A DNA stretch of 64,000 bases, taken from positions 5,548,001-5,612,000 of the forward strand of contig JAWQUS010000009.1 of NCBI GenBank assembly GCA_036365455.1. Reading direction: 5' to 3'. The notes under the pieces were generated by a model. The model was not told the DNA's origin. It worked only from the letters and a program-made list of their open reading frames with translations, and did not search any database. Of the stretch, positions 46,741 through 58,305 are shown piece by piece; position 1 is the stretch's first letter; each line of letters opens with the position of its first letter. Origin of the DNA: Macrosoma leucophasiata. Its lineage: Eukaryota; Arthropoda; Insecta; Lepidoptera; Hedylidae. The translations under genes and the position numbers were made by a program.

Positions 46741-48441
46741 CACTCCATTTTATTTATTTGTACAGATGTATAGATGTTACCTATGTTCTTAGATTTTCGT
46801 GAGCTACACTTAATAAAAATATTCTGACGGGTTTATCTCGCATCTCTCACCCTTAAGCAATTTGTAGAATGAACCCGATGTTTCGTCCATGTTCAGATTT
46901 CCGTGGTCTCGGGTGGAGGTTACGTTCTCTATAAAATATTAGTACTCATTGAAGTATAGGTAAGTAGATCACCATGTAACTTCGTTTCTTTAGGTATAGA
47001 TATCAAAATAACATTGTCGGGTTATTTCACTATGTAAGCTATTTACATCTCTATTACTTTATGTCATGTTCTTTCATTTATTCGACCCGTTTCTTTAAAG
47101 GCTCATTTAAATACACGAGATACCAGCACCTCGTGTATTGAATTGAAAGCTTGATCAAAACCAAACTTGATAATATCGACTAACCAGACATTGGAATGCC
47201 TGGCGGTTAATTATATTAACAGCCTGATGACGGATAACGTAGACAGGTAACTCATTCATAGGTATCAGTTTACACGAGATGATCAGAGTTAATTCACAAA
47301 TCGGGACGATTAAAAAAAAACTTGATTAATAGATTAATTTTGTTGAAATACGTTAAAATCCATCGGCAGATAGTCATCTTATAGCGCTGTGTGTGTGTAA
47401 ACGTTACATAATTCTCGTAAAATTAATATAAAACAAAGAAAAATGTCGCAAAAACTTTTTAAAGCAATCGAATCAATCAAAAAGCGTACCTATTACGAAA
47501 AAATAAAACAACCTGATCAGATTCAAAAGTCATATTGCTTATTGATACCTATAATATCACTATCAAACAGGTGGTCAAAAGCAAATGCCATGTGTTTAAG
47601 TTGTGCCTTCTAAAATAATAAAAAAAAAATATGGTGATACACTTGGCTTAATGAATGGGGAGCTTGTCGCGTTTGTCCTAAAGGTCACGTACACACTAGG
47701 ACCAGAAAGATAAGGCTTAGAACAAATGAATGAGATTAAAAAAAAGCCTCGACCGTGAGTATATCCGCGTGCCTAACGACCGACTTCCTCTAATGAGCGC
47801 TGTCGATTAGTGGGGATTTTTGGACTAGCAACGATTTACACCGAAGCGTGGCTATCGTTGCGATCATACGTGCTTTGCTAATTATGCGTCAAAAAAATAG
47901 GACTCATAAATTTTCCATGGTTCTTTGTAGAGTATCTTAACATAGTTACAATATTTATTTTTTATTTACGCGTAAGCTCAAGCCACTGTAAAATCAGGAA
48001 GTTCATTAAATTGTGGATGAATAAAATTGATGGTGTACCTACTTTTCGACGAAAAATTTTTCGCGTATTCAACTTTTTGCCGAAGTTTTATTTAGCAAAA
48101 CAAATGTTGGCATAATTTTAATTTACAATTTTCTTATTTTGCTACATATTTAGGTAGATATATTGTTTTCTTCTATCCTTACGTAGCGCTTATAAAAGTA
48201 CCTAATAACGACAGTCTTAGGTAGGTATTATCGCTGTTGATTTCATGGGCGGTATGAAAACATTCGCGTGTATGGTGCTATGAACCGAAGCCGTGTGATT
48301 ATTGCTAGCTATGAGATCAGTTCAAAGAATTAAATTTATAATATGTAGTCATTGATAACTTTAGCATACTAAACTGCCCTTCTTCCCTGGTCAGGGGCAG
48401 TTTTCTTCATTCTTTCTTATTCAATTTTTAGATGCATTCGG

Positions 48442-48479
48442 AATGCGATTTTCTATTCACTAGAATAGAAAATCGCATT
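48442..48479. repeat. Perfect hairpin, 17-bp arms
   Basis: AATGCGATTTTCTATTC, loop ACTA, then exact reverse complement. Confidence 0.85.
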
Positions 48480-48825
48480 AGCTTTTGTCCAATCATTGTA
48501 CCGTTGCCTAAGCTAGTGACGTAAACAGATAAGCGCGTATCGATAAAGCAATGCAATGTCCGCAGCCTCCGCGGCCTACCCCATAAGAATACAATAGCGA
48601 ACACTACCTACACGTTCATTACGTATGGACAATTGCTTAATTCTTATTTGATGCCGTATTTTTAAAAACATTTATGTAGCCTGGCTTTTGATGTGTCAAT
48701 CAGAGTTAAGAATTTTAAGTTGTTACCAATTACCATTAGCAGAGTAAAAAAAAAAAACGGATATTTTTTAAGGCAACAAACAGAGTGGTTCTAAAGTAAT
48801 CGATGATACAGGAAAAAAATTGGTT

Positions 48826-48965
48826 ATATATATCTTCACGCCAGGTCCCTAACGGGGTAGGCAGAGAGTGTAGAGCGCCAGATATCCCGGTCCTAACATA
48901 TCTCTCGTGCCTCATCTACCTTCATCATTCTCTTCATACATGCACGCCAATTCCTAAGACTTTGT
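48826..48965 (+). mobile_element. SINE tail fragment
   Basis: ATCTTCACGCCAGGTCCCTAACGGGGTAGGCAGAGAGTG… ending ATTCCTAAGACT. A close copy is at 52922-53070 in Harbinger transposase intron 4. Confidence 0.6.
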
Positions 48966-49202
48966 ACCAATACAACATTATTTACAATTTTTGTCTGTCT
49001 GTCTTTCTGTTTGGCGGGGCTAATCTTGGGAACAGCTGGACCGATTTTGACGGGACTTTCACTGGCAGATAGCTGATGTAATAAGGAGTAACTTAGGCCA
49101 CTTTTATACTAGCTGCCGCCCACGACTTCGTTTGATACTAAACAATGATAAATTCTCACGAGGGCGAAGTCGCGGGCACAGGTAGTATATACCTATAGGT
49201 AT

Positions 49203-49440
49203 AATATTCAACAATTGCTGTTCGTTAGTCTCGCTAAAACTCGAGAACGGCTGGACCGATTTGGCTAATTTTGGTTTTGAATGAGTTTTGGAAGTCCAGG
49301 GAAGGTTTAAAAGGTAAGAAATTGAAGAGAAATAGTAAAAACCACAATTTCATTCCCCCATACAAATGGTCCATATCTTTCATACCTTTGACACATTATT
49401 TAATTCTGAGGCAAGACGAAGTTTGTCGGGTCAGCTAGTT
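49203..49440 (+). mobile_element. Repeat ending GTCGGGTCAGCTAGT, copy 2
   Basis: Relative of 21173-21427, ending 40 bp before the Harbinger element. Confidence 0.6.
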
Positions 49441-50117
49441 ACTTAATAAACGTCTCTTTTACGAGATTATTCGCTCCAGCAGGCTTACTCCCGAAAACGA
49501 TTCGATTTCGATTTCGTTCCTCGATTCGAACTCGATCCACGATCTAAAAGCTTACTCCCGAGCCAATTCGAATCGAAAACCAAGATCGTCGTACGATCGA
49601 GTGTTATCAGCGCCGTTAAGTGTATCCGGTCGATTACGTCACCATCTTGTGATGTTAGTCTTTGGTTAGATTATTTTTTTTAGATGAATGTTTTTCTCTT
49701 TCTACTGTTTTGGCTAGTATAACTCATATAAAATATTACATTTAAACTTACTATGTTAAAATTGATAAATATGTGCAATATTTGTTTTTAATTTTGTTTA
49801 TTTATGAACGATTATAGACAATATGAACCAGAAAATTGTGCGTAATCTGTGCTATGAACTGTCAAAGCTTCAAAATATCAAACGTCAAAGCAATAAACAA
49901 AGAGCGGGCTTGTTCAAATGTTTGTGTTATAAAGTTAAAAGTTTGTTGTTCGTGGTGGTTCCCAACATAAAAGTTTAAGCTGTTTTAATTAAGTATACTT
50001 AACTATTCCCGTGCGATTTATATTATACAAGGTATGTAAGTGTTTTAATAATATTAGTGTAAATATTATTGTCCATATATCTTTAAGATAAATGAAGAAA
50101 TACTTTTTGTAGGAATA

Positions 50118-51461
50118 ATGTCTCGTCCGTCAAATATTCAAATGGAAAAGTTAGTCCAATTCTTAGAAGAGAATCCTGGAGTTGCTAAAGGACACATACG
50201 ATCTGCTCAAGCTCGCCAGCAGACAAAGCAGAAATGGGACGAAGTATCCAATATTTTAAATTCATTGGGTGGCGCAATAAAAGACGCTAAGTCATGGGCT
50301 AAAGTAAGTTAAACCACTTGACATAGCAATGTTTATGCAGTTCGAATGAATGGCATTATTGTTCTAGCTTGTTGTATTGTAAGATTTGATGATTATTTGT
50401 GTATACATGCATTATTAGGTAAGTACCTATAGTACTTACCTAATAATGCATGTACTAACAAACGTTTCCTTTTCAGTTCTGGGCTGATAAGAAATATGCC
50501 CTCAAGAAATGTGTGGCTCAAAGAAATGCCTCTGCAAATCGTACTGGTGGTGGAACTGACAACTTTCCACCTTTGTCTGATCACGAAGAGCGACTATTAA
50601 ATGTAATGGGCGGATCCAGCTTTGCTGCGGGTGATCAGGACTTGAGTGTCCCACTTACTATCCCAGAAGTAAGATCTTATCTATACATGTAATTGAAAAC
50701 CCAGTTTGTCCAGTGGTGTGGAACCACCGTTTGATTCGAAGGGTTTCAGGTTCGATCCCTGCTACGGGACAAATATTTGTATGGCCTATATTGGTTTCGG
50801 GTCTTGGTGTTTGTGTATGTGTTGTATGTTGATTACTTTGTGTACTTATATTCACCAAACATGTCAAATGAACCTAATGAACAACATTTACACACAGGAA
50901 CCAGAACACCAAATGCTCCAGTTTGTAGACAATACTGTGGTTTTAGTTGGTGATGAACCCATGCCCAGTACCTCCAAACCTGTAAAATCACCAACTTATA
51001 TACCATCAGCACCATCCAGTAAGTATAAAAAAGGTTGTAACCAACCAATATAACTTATTTTTAATAATAATATAGAAATGGTTTTTAAATGAAAGCTTTG
51101 TTCTAATGTAATATTTATTTCTAGTTTCTAAAATAAAGTTCAACTAGATAATAATATACTCGCATAAATATTTATATTAACATTAATGTCCAATGATTAT
51201 TGTCCACTGAAACTTTCCTTCTATTTTATTACAGCTCCTAAACGCAGCCCATACACCCGAAGACCTCGTAGGTTACAACAAAATCAGTTGCATACAGAGC
51301 GACAAAGGCTTATAAGGATTGAGGAGAAGAGAGTGGCAGCTGAATTGGCTGCTGCTGCTGGCTGGAAAAGCCTTGTAGAATCAATAAATAACTTAAGTAA
51401 TGTCATAAGTATAGGGGCAGATAAGATTGCAGAAGCATTGAACAATTCATCTAGAACTTAA
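50118..51461 (+). CDS. Harbinger Myb/SANT-like DNA-binding protein, four exons
   Basis: Exons 50118-50303, 50477-50668, 50898-51018 and 51235-51461; 726 nt, 241 aa. Residues about 5-80 form the trihelical SANT/zeste-like domain (KLVQFLEENPGVAKG, KQKWDEVSNILNSLGG, SWAKFWADKKYALKKC), followed by the RTGGG-x(6)-PLSDHEERLL motif common in Harbinger partners. A basic, coiled C-terminus follows (QTERQRLIRIEEKRVAAELA). In this superfamily the protein binds the ends and brings the transposase to the nucleus. A probable 5'UTR intron runs from about 50031 to 50112. AATAAA at 51510-51515 may end the transcript. Intron 1 holds a perfect hairpin at 50404-50454. Confidence 0.88.
50404..50454. repeat. Perfect hairpin, 23-bp arms, in Harbinger intron
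   Basis: TACATGCATTATTAGGTAAG…TAC, loop CTATA, then exact reverse complement. In intron 1 of the Myb/SANT-like gene. Confidence 0.9.
50702..50860 (+). mobile_element. SINE with tRNA-like head, inside Harbinger intron
   Basis: GTTTGTCCAGTGGTGTGGAA and GGTTCGATCCCTGCTACGGGAC form box A/B-like parts, followed by ATATTTGTATGG and GGGTCTTGGTGTTTGTG. An inverted relative is at 42175-42335, next to PDIA3 exon 3. Confidence 0.6.
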
Positions 51462-51965
51462 TAGGATAATAATATATACATTATAGGTACATACATTAAA
51501 CACTAGGATAATAAAAGAGTTATTTTATGTTGTGTTGTTATTGTCTAGATATTCTTGGTTATAGTTGTCTTTGCTGTTGGTTTTTAAAAACTGAATGCTT
51601 AGGTAAATAAGTGCATAATTATGTTTATACGTTATACATGCATTAGAACCTAGGATAGTGGGGTTCATAAAATAATTTAGCTATAATAAATGGTCCTATT
51701 TGTTTTGGTATGTTATATTTTTATTTTATATTGTTATTGTCTAGATATTTTTGATTATAGTTGTCTGTTGATTTTTAAATACTTTTAATGCTTAGGTCAA
51801 TAAGTATATAACTATGTAGGTACGTAGGTATGGGTATAGTTTTTGCTCTGTGAGAGGATAGGCACATTAATACTTCATGCTCAGTACTGTAACAGTATAA
51901 TTAAATATACTCATTCTAACCAAAACATACTTTTTATTTGTGTTATTAAATTTAAGTTGCTTTAT

Positions 51966-52192
51966 AAAAATGTAACTTCACGCCTGTAATCCCCGAAGGG
52001 ATAGGCAGAGGTAAATGTACGCATTCATTACCAAATTTCGAGGTACTGGGAAACCAGAAAATGGATAAATCCCAATAGGATTTTACACCATTATCTCTAA
52101 TATCTCCGACCCGGGAATCGAACCTGGGACTGACTACTACTACGCTGGGGCGTAGTAGTAGTGGCCTGCTACCACTAGGATACTGAGGCAGT
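51966..52192 (-). mobile_element. tRNA-derived SINE inside the Harbinger transposon
   Basis: Same family as 11793-12082, including TAGTAGTAGTGGCCTGCTACC and the CAGGCGTGAAGTTA tail. It lies between the two Harbinger genes. Confidence 0.75.
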
Positions 52193-52477
52193 TAACTTAT
52201 TAATATACATAGTTGCTTAATAAATTTTATATAAATTTTTGAGGACATAGTTTTAAAGGATGGTAGTATATGAGTCTAAATTCTTAATCTAGCATAATCT
52301 ACACAATACTTTTACAAAGACAGATTCTTGGTTGAACGAAAACATATACTGATATTATATCAGATTATATGTACTACACCAGAACAAATGGTCTTTTTAG
52401 GGTTCCGTAGTAAACAAGTAGCCCTTATAGTTTCTTCTTTCCTTTCAGTACAGTTAATCTTTTATACTACAATTAAT

Positions 52478-54368
52478 CTACCTACGTCTCCTAGTCCTCC
52501 ACAATGTTTGGACAAGACACTGTCTTGCTGCTTGCCCTAATAATAACTCATCATTGTTGGATGAGGTTGACGGCTGGATGTAACTGTCTGCAGGGTTATG
52601 TAACTCAACCTCAACATCTGTTGTATCAGGTGCAGGGCAGTTATTTTTATTACACAAGTTGTGCAGCACACAGCAGGCATTTATAATTTTGGCTGCTGTC
52701 TTTGGATTGTAATGCAAAACCCTATGTCGCAATAAACACCTCCATCTTGCTTTTAAAAGCCCTATTGTTCGCTCCACCATGTTCCTTGCAGAGCAATGCT
52801 TCGTGGTGTAAAATTCTTCAGGAGAGCCAGAATCTGCATGAACAATAGGGGTCATCATATATTGCCTCTGCGCATAACCCGAATCACCTGAAAAAAAAAA
52901 CTGTTGTAGTAAGTTGTTCTATGTATGTATGTATGTATCTTCACACCAGGTCCCTAACGGGGTAGGCAGAGAGTGTAGAGCGCCAGACATCCCGGTTCTG
53001 ACAAACCTCTCGTGACTCATCTACCTTCATCATTCTCTTCATACATGCACGCCGATTCCTAAGACTCCTAAGTTGTTCTCTCCTACATATTTTAATTTAT
53101 TACCATAGTATGAAGAAATAATTAATAATATTGACTATATATTATAATTACAAACTTCTCTTTTTCTTGTATGAAAGAAATGAAAAAAAAAAGAGTTATT
53201 AGTTAACTTTTAATTTTCTTATACCTATTGATTTTTTCTAAGTCATTCATTGTAGGTGGCTTGTAACAGACAATGCAAAAGTGGCCTCATAAACCAATTT
53301 GAAAGAAAACATTTAGTGTTAAAATTATTAATTCATTTTACCTAATAAATATATGGTTTCTCCCCTACTTATTAATTCCATCAAATGTGGTTTTACAGCG
53401 TGCTGATTAAAAATGAAGGAGTCGTGGGTGGCTCCTCCAAATGTAGCATCTACACTTAAAATATTCATTTCACTGTCACATATCTGAAAATAATAGCAAA
53501 TTAACAAAAATATAATTTTTAGAGTTTAAGAGAATTTATATTTACACAGTTTTCAATGTACCATGTGATGAGCAAAACTTACAATTTGTACATTTCTAGA
53601 ATGATAGTGTTTTCTATTAAAATATCTCTCCTCATGCTCTGTGGGTCGGACAATAGCCACATGTGTGCCATCTACACATCCTAACACACCTGGGATGTGA
53701 AACTTCTCATAAAACCTGTAACAGGCCACTATATTTAGTACTATACATATATAAATTCAGTCACTTAATAATTGAAAGATAGTATTTACATACTTTCTTT
53801 TAATTGTGTTTCTTTCTTCAGCGGACTGAGGAAACCTAATGTACTTTGTAAGTACAGAAGGATGATTAAGTGCAACCGTGACTTCTCTAATAGCTTTAGA
53901 CACAGATTGCTGTGACATAACTGTGCCATTGCTTCTGCCAACTATCCGTTGGTAACTGCCGGTTGCAAAAAATGACAAAGCCACTAAAATCTGCAAAGAT
54001 AATTTCAATTAAAGTAATTTTATACCACTTTACTAGTAAAACTGTGGAAAGACAGACGAAAAGAGTTGGTTTCATGAATAAGAAGAGCTATCATAATCAC
54101 AAAAACAAACAATAAAACATTAGGAACTCACCTTGCATTTTATAGAAATATCACTTCGTCTGGTTGTTTTTTTCATGTAGGGTGATAAATCCACTAGTAA
54201 AACTTCGAACAACTCCTTCGTCAGACGATAATTTCTACGAAATTCTTCTGAATCTATTTCCAAAGCCCGGGTGTTATAGCGGCTCATTCGTAGCCGATTT
54301 CTTCGTTCACGTATGTCCATGCGATTAGCTTCCTCAAGCACATTAAAAAAGGATGCCAGACGTGCCAT
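52478..54368 (-). CDS. Harbinger transposase (HARBI1-like DDE nuclease), five exons
   Basis: Exons 54368-54132, 53990-53794, 53715-53583, 53483-53342, 52887-52478; 1119 nt, 372 aa. The N-terminus has the helical region SEEFRRNYRLTKELFEVLL; the DDE_Tnp_4-type nuclease has its acidic residues in CVDGTHV (D160), GDSGY (D238) and MVERTIGLLKARW (E275). FGGATHDSFIF and CCVLHNLC are further family blocks. No stop or frameshift was found, so the enzyme may be functional. It converges on the Myb/SANT-like gene. A SINE tail sits in intron 4 (52922-53070). Confidence 0.92.
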
Positions 54369-55149
54369 ATTATCAAAGAAATTTGTATTTTAAACCGTGT
54401 TTTAATATCACAATAACCTAACTCGATCGAGAAAAAGTACCTCTTTTGCAATCGTATAATTTGACGTTTTAATTTCGATCCGGAACTCGATTTACAGCTG
54501 TCAGATTGTGCGCAGAGTACACAGATTTCGATCCTAACGAATTTCTCGATTCAAGTTAGTTTTGATCCGATCCACAGCACGATCGTGCGCTGGCGTCGAA
54601 TTCAAGAGTACGAATTGACGTTAAACCGAATCGAATTCGATTGATACAGAACTCGATCCTGTCGGGAGTAAGCCTGCAGTAGTTCTGAAACCCCAATAAT
54701 GTACCTATAGAGGCTGTATTTGGCGGATAAACGATATAATTGAGCCATTGTGCACGTGCATAAATCTCCAACACTTCGATTCTGAAACAACAATAACCAT
54801 ATTTTACGATCGACGCACAAAGAAAAACCCACAATTGAGCATTCGCAATAATATTTTTGAGCAATTAATTCAGAATCAATTTAGGTAGGTACGTATTGTG
54901 CGGATGCAATTTGGCGCGGCTACAAAAACGCGTCTCGGCCCGCGAATGGCGAATGGGCTCTAACAAACGACCGCCTGCTAATGATTCTGGGGATGCCCGA
55001 AAACCGGCAGATGCGGAGAAATGCTATCGATCGGCGAAACTTGTGATTTAGTTTAGTTGCCGGTTTTGGGTAAACGTTTAGACGAAGCGAAGCAATCTGT
55101 ATTGTCTATTTTCAAAAAAGTAATAGCTCATACTTTGATTTATGTAACG

Positions 55150-55406
55150 TGGCAAGTAACGAAGGCGGCAAACAGTGCAGTTCACATTTATGTTAAGTTA
55201 TGACTGCAGCTTATCGACATCTACACAAAAACCAGAGCTCAAAATGTAGATGCGTTGCCAACCCTGAGATCTAAGGTGTTATGTCTCTGACATACATGAC
55301 CATTTAACCAGAACACGATAGTGCTGAACACTACCGGCGGCAGATAGATTAGGTAAATCGGTGGTGCCTACGCCTTCGAGTTACACTTGAAACTCTACCA
55401 CCAGTA
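55150..55406 (-). mobile_element. GGTGGTAGAGCTCC-family repeat, diverged
   Basis: Minus-strand copy with several small deletions, just right of the Harbinger element. Confidence 0.7.
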
Positions 55407-55542
55407 AAATCATAAATTATTCTTAAGTTAAGAAGATTTAATTTATGCTTCTCCATTATCATACTCTTCATCATCTCCTTATTATACCTTTCACACCATT
55501 AAAATTCTGAATAACGTCAATACATGTAATATTAACATAATA

Positions 55543-55670
55543 GGTTGGGGAAAAAGTCTTTTCGCATTATAGTATGTATGAACTTGTAATAAAATCTCTT
55601 TGGCTGTAGTATTTGTATCTGGCTGGTTTTGAATTATCTTAAAAAATGCGAAGATTTTTTTTCCCCAACC
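55543..55670. mobile_element. 128-bp mariner MITE
   Basis: Imperfect 28-bp inverted ends GGTTGGGGAAAAAGTC and GGTTGGGGAAAAAAAATC, with TA on each side (55541-55542; 55671-55672). It is a deletion derivative of an irritans-like mariner; no coding part is left. Confidence 0.8.
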
Positions 55671-56185
55671 TAATATAAGAGCGGTAGTAAATGATGTTGC
55701 GTCCCGATCGCTTAGTAAATCTTTAACGAGGTCCATTAAAGGGAAATTGATTTTATTTTATGAAGAAGGAGCTAATGTCTTAATACCTATGCTATTTATT
55801 GCTATTTAACTTCTTGTGATACCATATTTCCTTCAGAAAACTTTTAAAGAATTCTTTATTGATCGGGAGCTTATGGAATGCTTTATAGGCAATCAACTGT
55901 TTAATATATGTATAGTACCAGTTTAAAACATCCCAGTATCAAAATATCTATGTAAACATGTTCCAAATGTACCTAATAATTTGAATCATACGGACCGCAG
56001 TGTATTTCTTTTTGGTGGGTGAGAAGAGCACCCGATGGAGCGAAAGTAGCTATGGTAAATACGAACGAAAGTCCTGCAAAAAGTCAATGTTTTCTTCACC
56101 TCAACACAAAATCCACTATACGAGAATCATAACTGCATTCCTAATGTATTAGCAGCAAAAGAGGCTTCAAAATGTATGGAGCTTG

Positions 56186-56454
56186 GGCCCGCACCTTGTA
56201 CACTATATTGAGAGAAGAAGCATAAAATTCTAAATCATTTTCAGCTATTCAAATCGTTTAATAAACCTTCAACGAGGCACGAGAGGTTTGTCAGGACCGG
56301 GATACATGGTTACATATTGTTGTCTTACAAAAATTACGTAAAATAAATATTACCGACAAAATACAACGATTCAAATTATTATTTTGAGAATTTTTCATGA
56401 TTCTACGTATTTTTCTCTATCTTTTGATATAGTATATAAGGTGCGGGGCCAACG
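56186..56454. mobile_element. MITE, copy 2 of the element at 457
   Basis: Same ends and internal blocks as the copy at 457-742. About 35 bp in its centre are replaced by text like the SINE tail GAGGCACGAGAGGTTTGTCA, which suggests a later insertion or exchange. Confidence 0.65.
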
Positions 56455-56567
56455 TAGAACTGGTCCTTTGTAGTTAGATAGACTTATTCTGTCGGATAAG
56501 CTAGTTATAGACGGTCTTGTACTTGCCTGGAAAAAAGGTAGCTTAGGTGAAAATCAGAGACTTAAGA

Positions 56568-56892
56568 TCATAGAGAAAGAGCAACACGGACTCACGGACC
56601 ACCGGCCGCGGCAGACCGGAGGGGAGTAGCCATAGCGTTTATTACCGATGCATAACAGTCTGTCATTTTTTGCGTAAATATGTGTGACACACACATACAC
56701 TACAAAAATCGTCTACTACTACGAAACTCACACCTTGACTTTAACAAAATACATAAAGAATTTCACACACATATTTAAACATCTGGGCGACAGGCGTAGG
56801 AACACTTGTGCTTGTACTTTGACAGAGGGGAAAACCTGTATATGGCTACTTCCCTCCGGTCTGCCGCGGCCGGAGGCCCATGTTGCTCCATG
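56568..56892. mobile_element. Copy of the CATAGAGCAAC-type MITE
   Basis: Shares CCGGAGGGGAGTAGCCATAG and GACTTTAACAAAATACAT with the copies near 5.9 and 20.2 kb, in inverted-arm arrangement. Ends are diverged; no target duplication seen. Confidence 0.6.
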
Positions 56893-57035
56893 GGTTACGA
56901 TGGTGAACTTTGTTCCGTGTTTGCTTGTGTCTCTGCCATTGTAACCACTGCACTGTTGTGTCTAATGTGCAATCTATTAAATCATTATTAAAATATCGTT
57001 TAAGACTTCCTAATTATGTACCTACTTATCTATAT

Positions 57036-57291
57036 ATAATATATAAAAATCAATTGCTGTTCGTTAGTCTCGCTAAAACTCGAGAACGGGTCAACCGATT
57101 TGGCAAATTTTGGTTTTGAATGATTTTTGGAAGTCCAGGGAAGGTTTAAAAGGTAAGAAAATATGAGGAAATTCAAGGGAAATAGTAAAAACCACAATTT
57201 TATTTTCCCTTATAATAGTCCGTATCTTTCAAACCTTTGACACATTATTTAATTGTGAGGCAATACGAAGTTTGCCGGGTCAGCTAGTATG
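57036..57291 (+). mobile_element. Repeat ending GCCGGGTCAGCTAGT, copy 3
   Basis: Full-length relative of 21173-21427. Confidence 0.6.
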
Positions 57292-57730
57292 GAATATTAT
57301 TAGTTGAATTGAAAAGCGACGCGACGTTAAAACTGAGTGCGAATTTTGCAAAGGTAATTGCGCGCATTAATGACAGTATTCTTACTCAGGTGCTAATATT
57401 ACTTACGTAATATCGCAAAAAATATTTATTTAACTTGAATTATTCCAACTTCATTGTGCTTGGAGATGGTCTAATGTTTTTTGTCTGCCACTGAAAATAA
57501 CGCACTTATTCAAATGAAAATTATAGTGATCTTTATCACTTTTTATAAAAGTAAGTATTTATACCTAATTATGTAAAATCAATTAAGTATTTAGAAACTA
57601 GCAGCTCGCCCCGGCTTCGCGCGTTTGCCATGTTTCCTCTCCTATTGATCTAAGCGTGATGTTAGGTAGGTAAAACCTTTCTCGGCAAATGGGCTATCTA
57701 ACACTGAAACCATTTTTCAATTCGAACCAG

Positions 57731-57813
57731 GGGTGCGACCGCCTATCGACATTGCTGTCAAATTTTCATGTCAATGACAACGACTACCGCAATGTCGATA
57801 TGCGGTCGCACCC
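57731..57813. mobile_element. 83-bp MITE with 24-bp inverted ends
   Basis: Arms GGGTGCGACCGC(C/A)TATCGACATTG with one mismatch. It interrupts a repeat copy (57599-57893) whose uninterrupted relative is at 45631-45838 (ACCAG followed directly by TAGTTCCTGAG). Confidence 0.65.
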
Positions 57814-58109
57814 AAGAAGTTCCTGAGATTAGCACGTTCAAGCAAGCAAACAAACAAACAAACTCTTCGGCTTTATAATATTAGTATAGATTTGCAAAGT
57901 GAATCTATGTAGGGTTAGTACCCTAAACAGCTTTTTGTTTCTTTGTTGTGACTAAACTGGCCAGAATATATTCTGAGCAGGTTAAACATATGATTTGGTA
58001 TACATCTGCATACCTATATACTTTCATTTACAACAAATTGTGGGTTGGTTTCCTTTTACAGAACTACGTCACAATATGAATGAGGGAGGGAGGATAGAGG
58101 CATTCCGCG

Positions 58110-58305
58110 GTCACCGCCAAAATTCCATACAAACGCTTAATTTGGTCTCTATTACACAGACATCAGTCAGTGACGTGTATTTACACGTGCACCTCTGTGC
58201 GTAGCACTTAGAGAATACCAAACGTCGCCCATAAGAGGGGAGGAGGTTGGGTGAGGCGGGGAAATCGGGAAATTCTATACGTAGTATTATTACATATTCT
58301 CTGAT
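58110..58305 (-). mobile_element. Copy of the composite repeat without the tRNA-like part
   Basis: Minus-strand copy; about 25 bp around GGGACGTCGAAGTGTCC are missing compared with the copy at 31060. Confidence 0.65.

Larger units (their letters stand above)
44743..49479. other. Repeat-rich stretch after the epimerase exons
   Basis: Probably intron 2 of the epimerase-like gene if it continues. LINE ends, SINE pieces, (CAGA)n near 46627 and several hairpins. No exon with epimerase motifs was found. Confidence 0.4.
49480..54676. mobile_element. PIF/Harbinger DNA transposon, apparently complete
   Basis: The ends are inverted repeats starting CAGGCTTACTCCCGA, flanked by the 3-bp duplication CAG (49477-49479 and 54677-54679), a permitted Harbinger target. 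Within 5197 bp lie two convergent genes typical of the superfamily, a Myb/SANT-like DNA-binding protein and a DDE transposase, both open in all exons. A second GCTTACTCCCGA about 70 bp inside the left end and many GATCG/TTCGAA motifs near both ends look like subterminal protein-binding sites. SINE pieces lie between the genes and in transposase intron 4. Confidence 0.92.
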
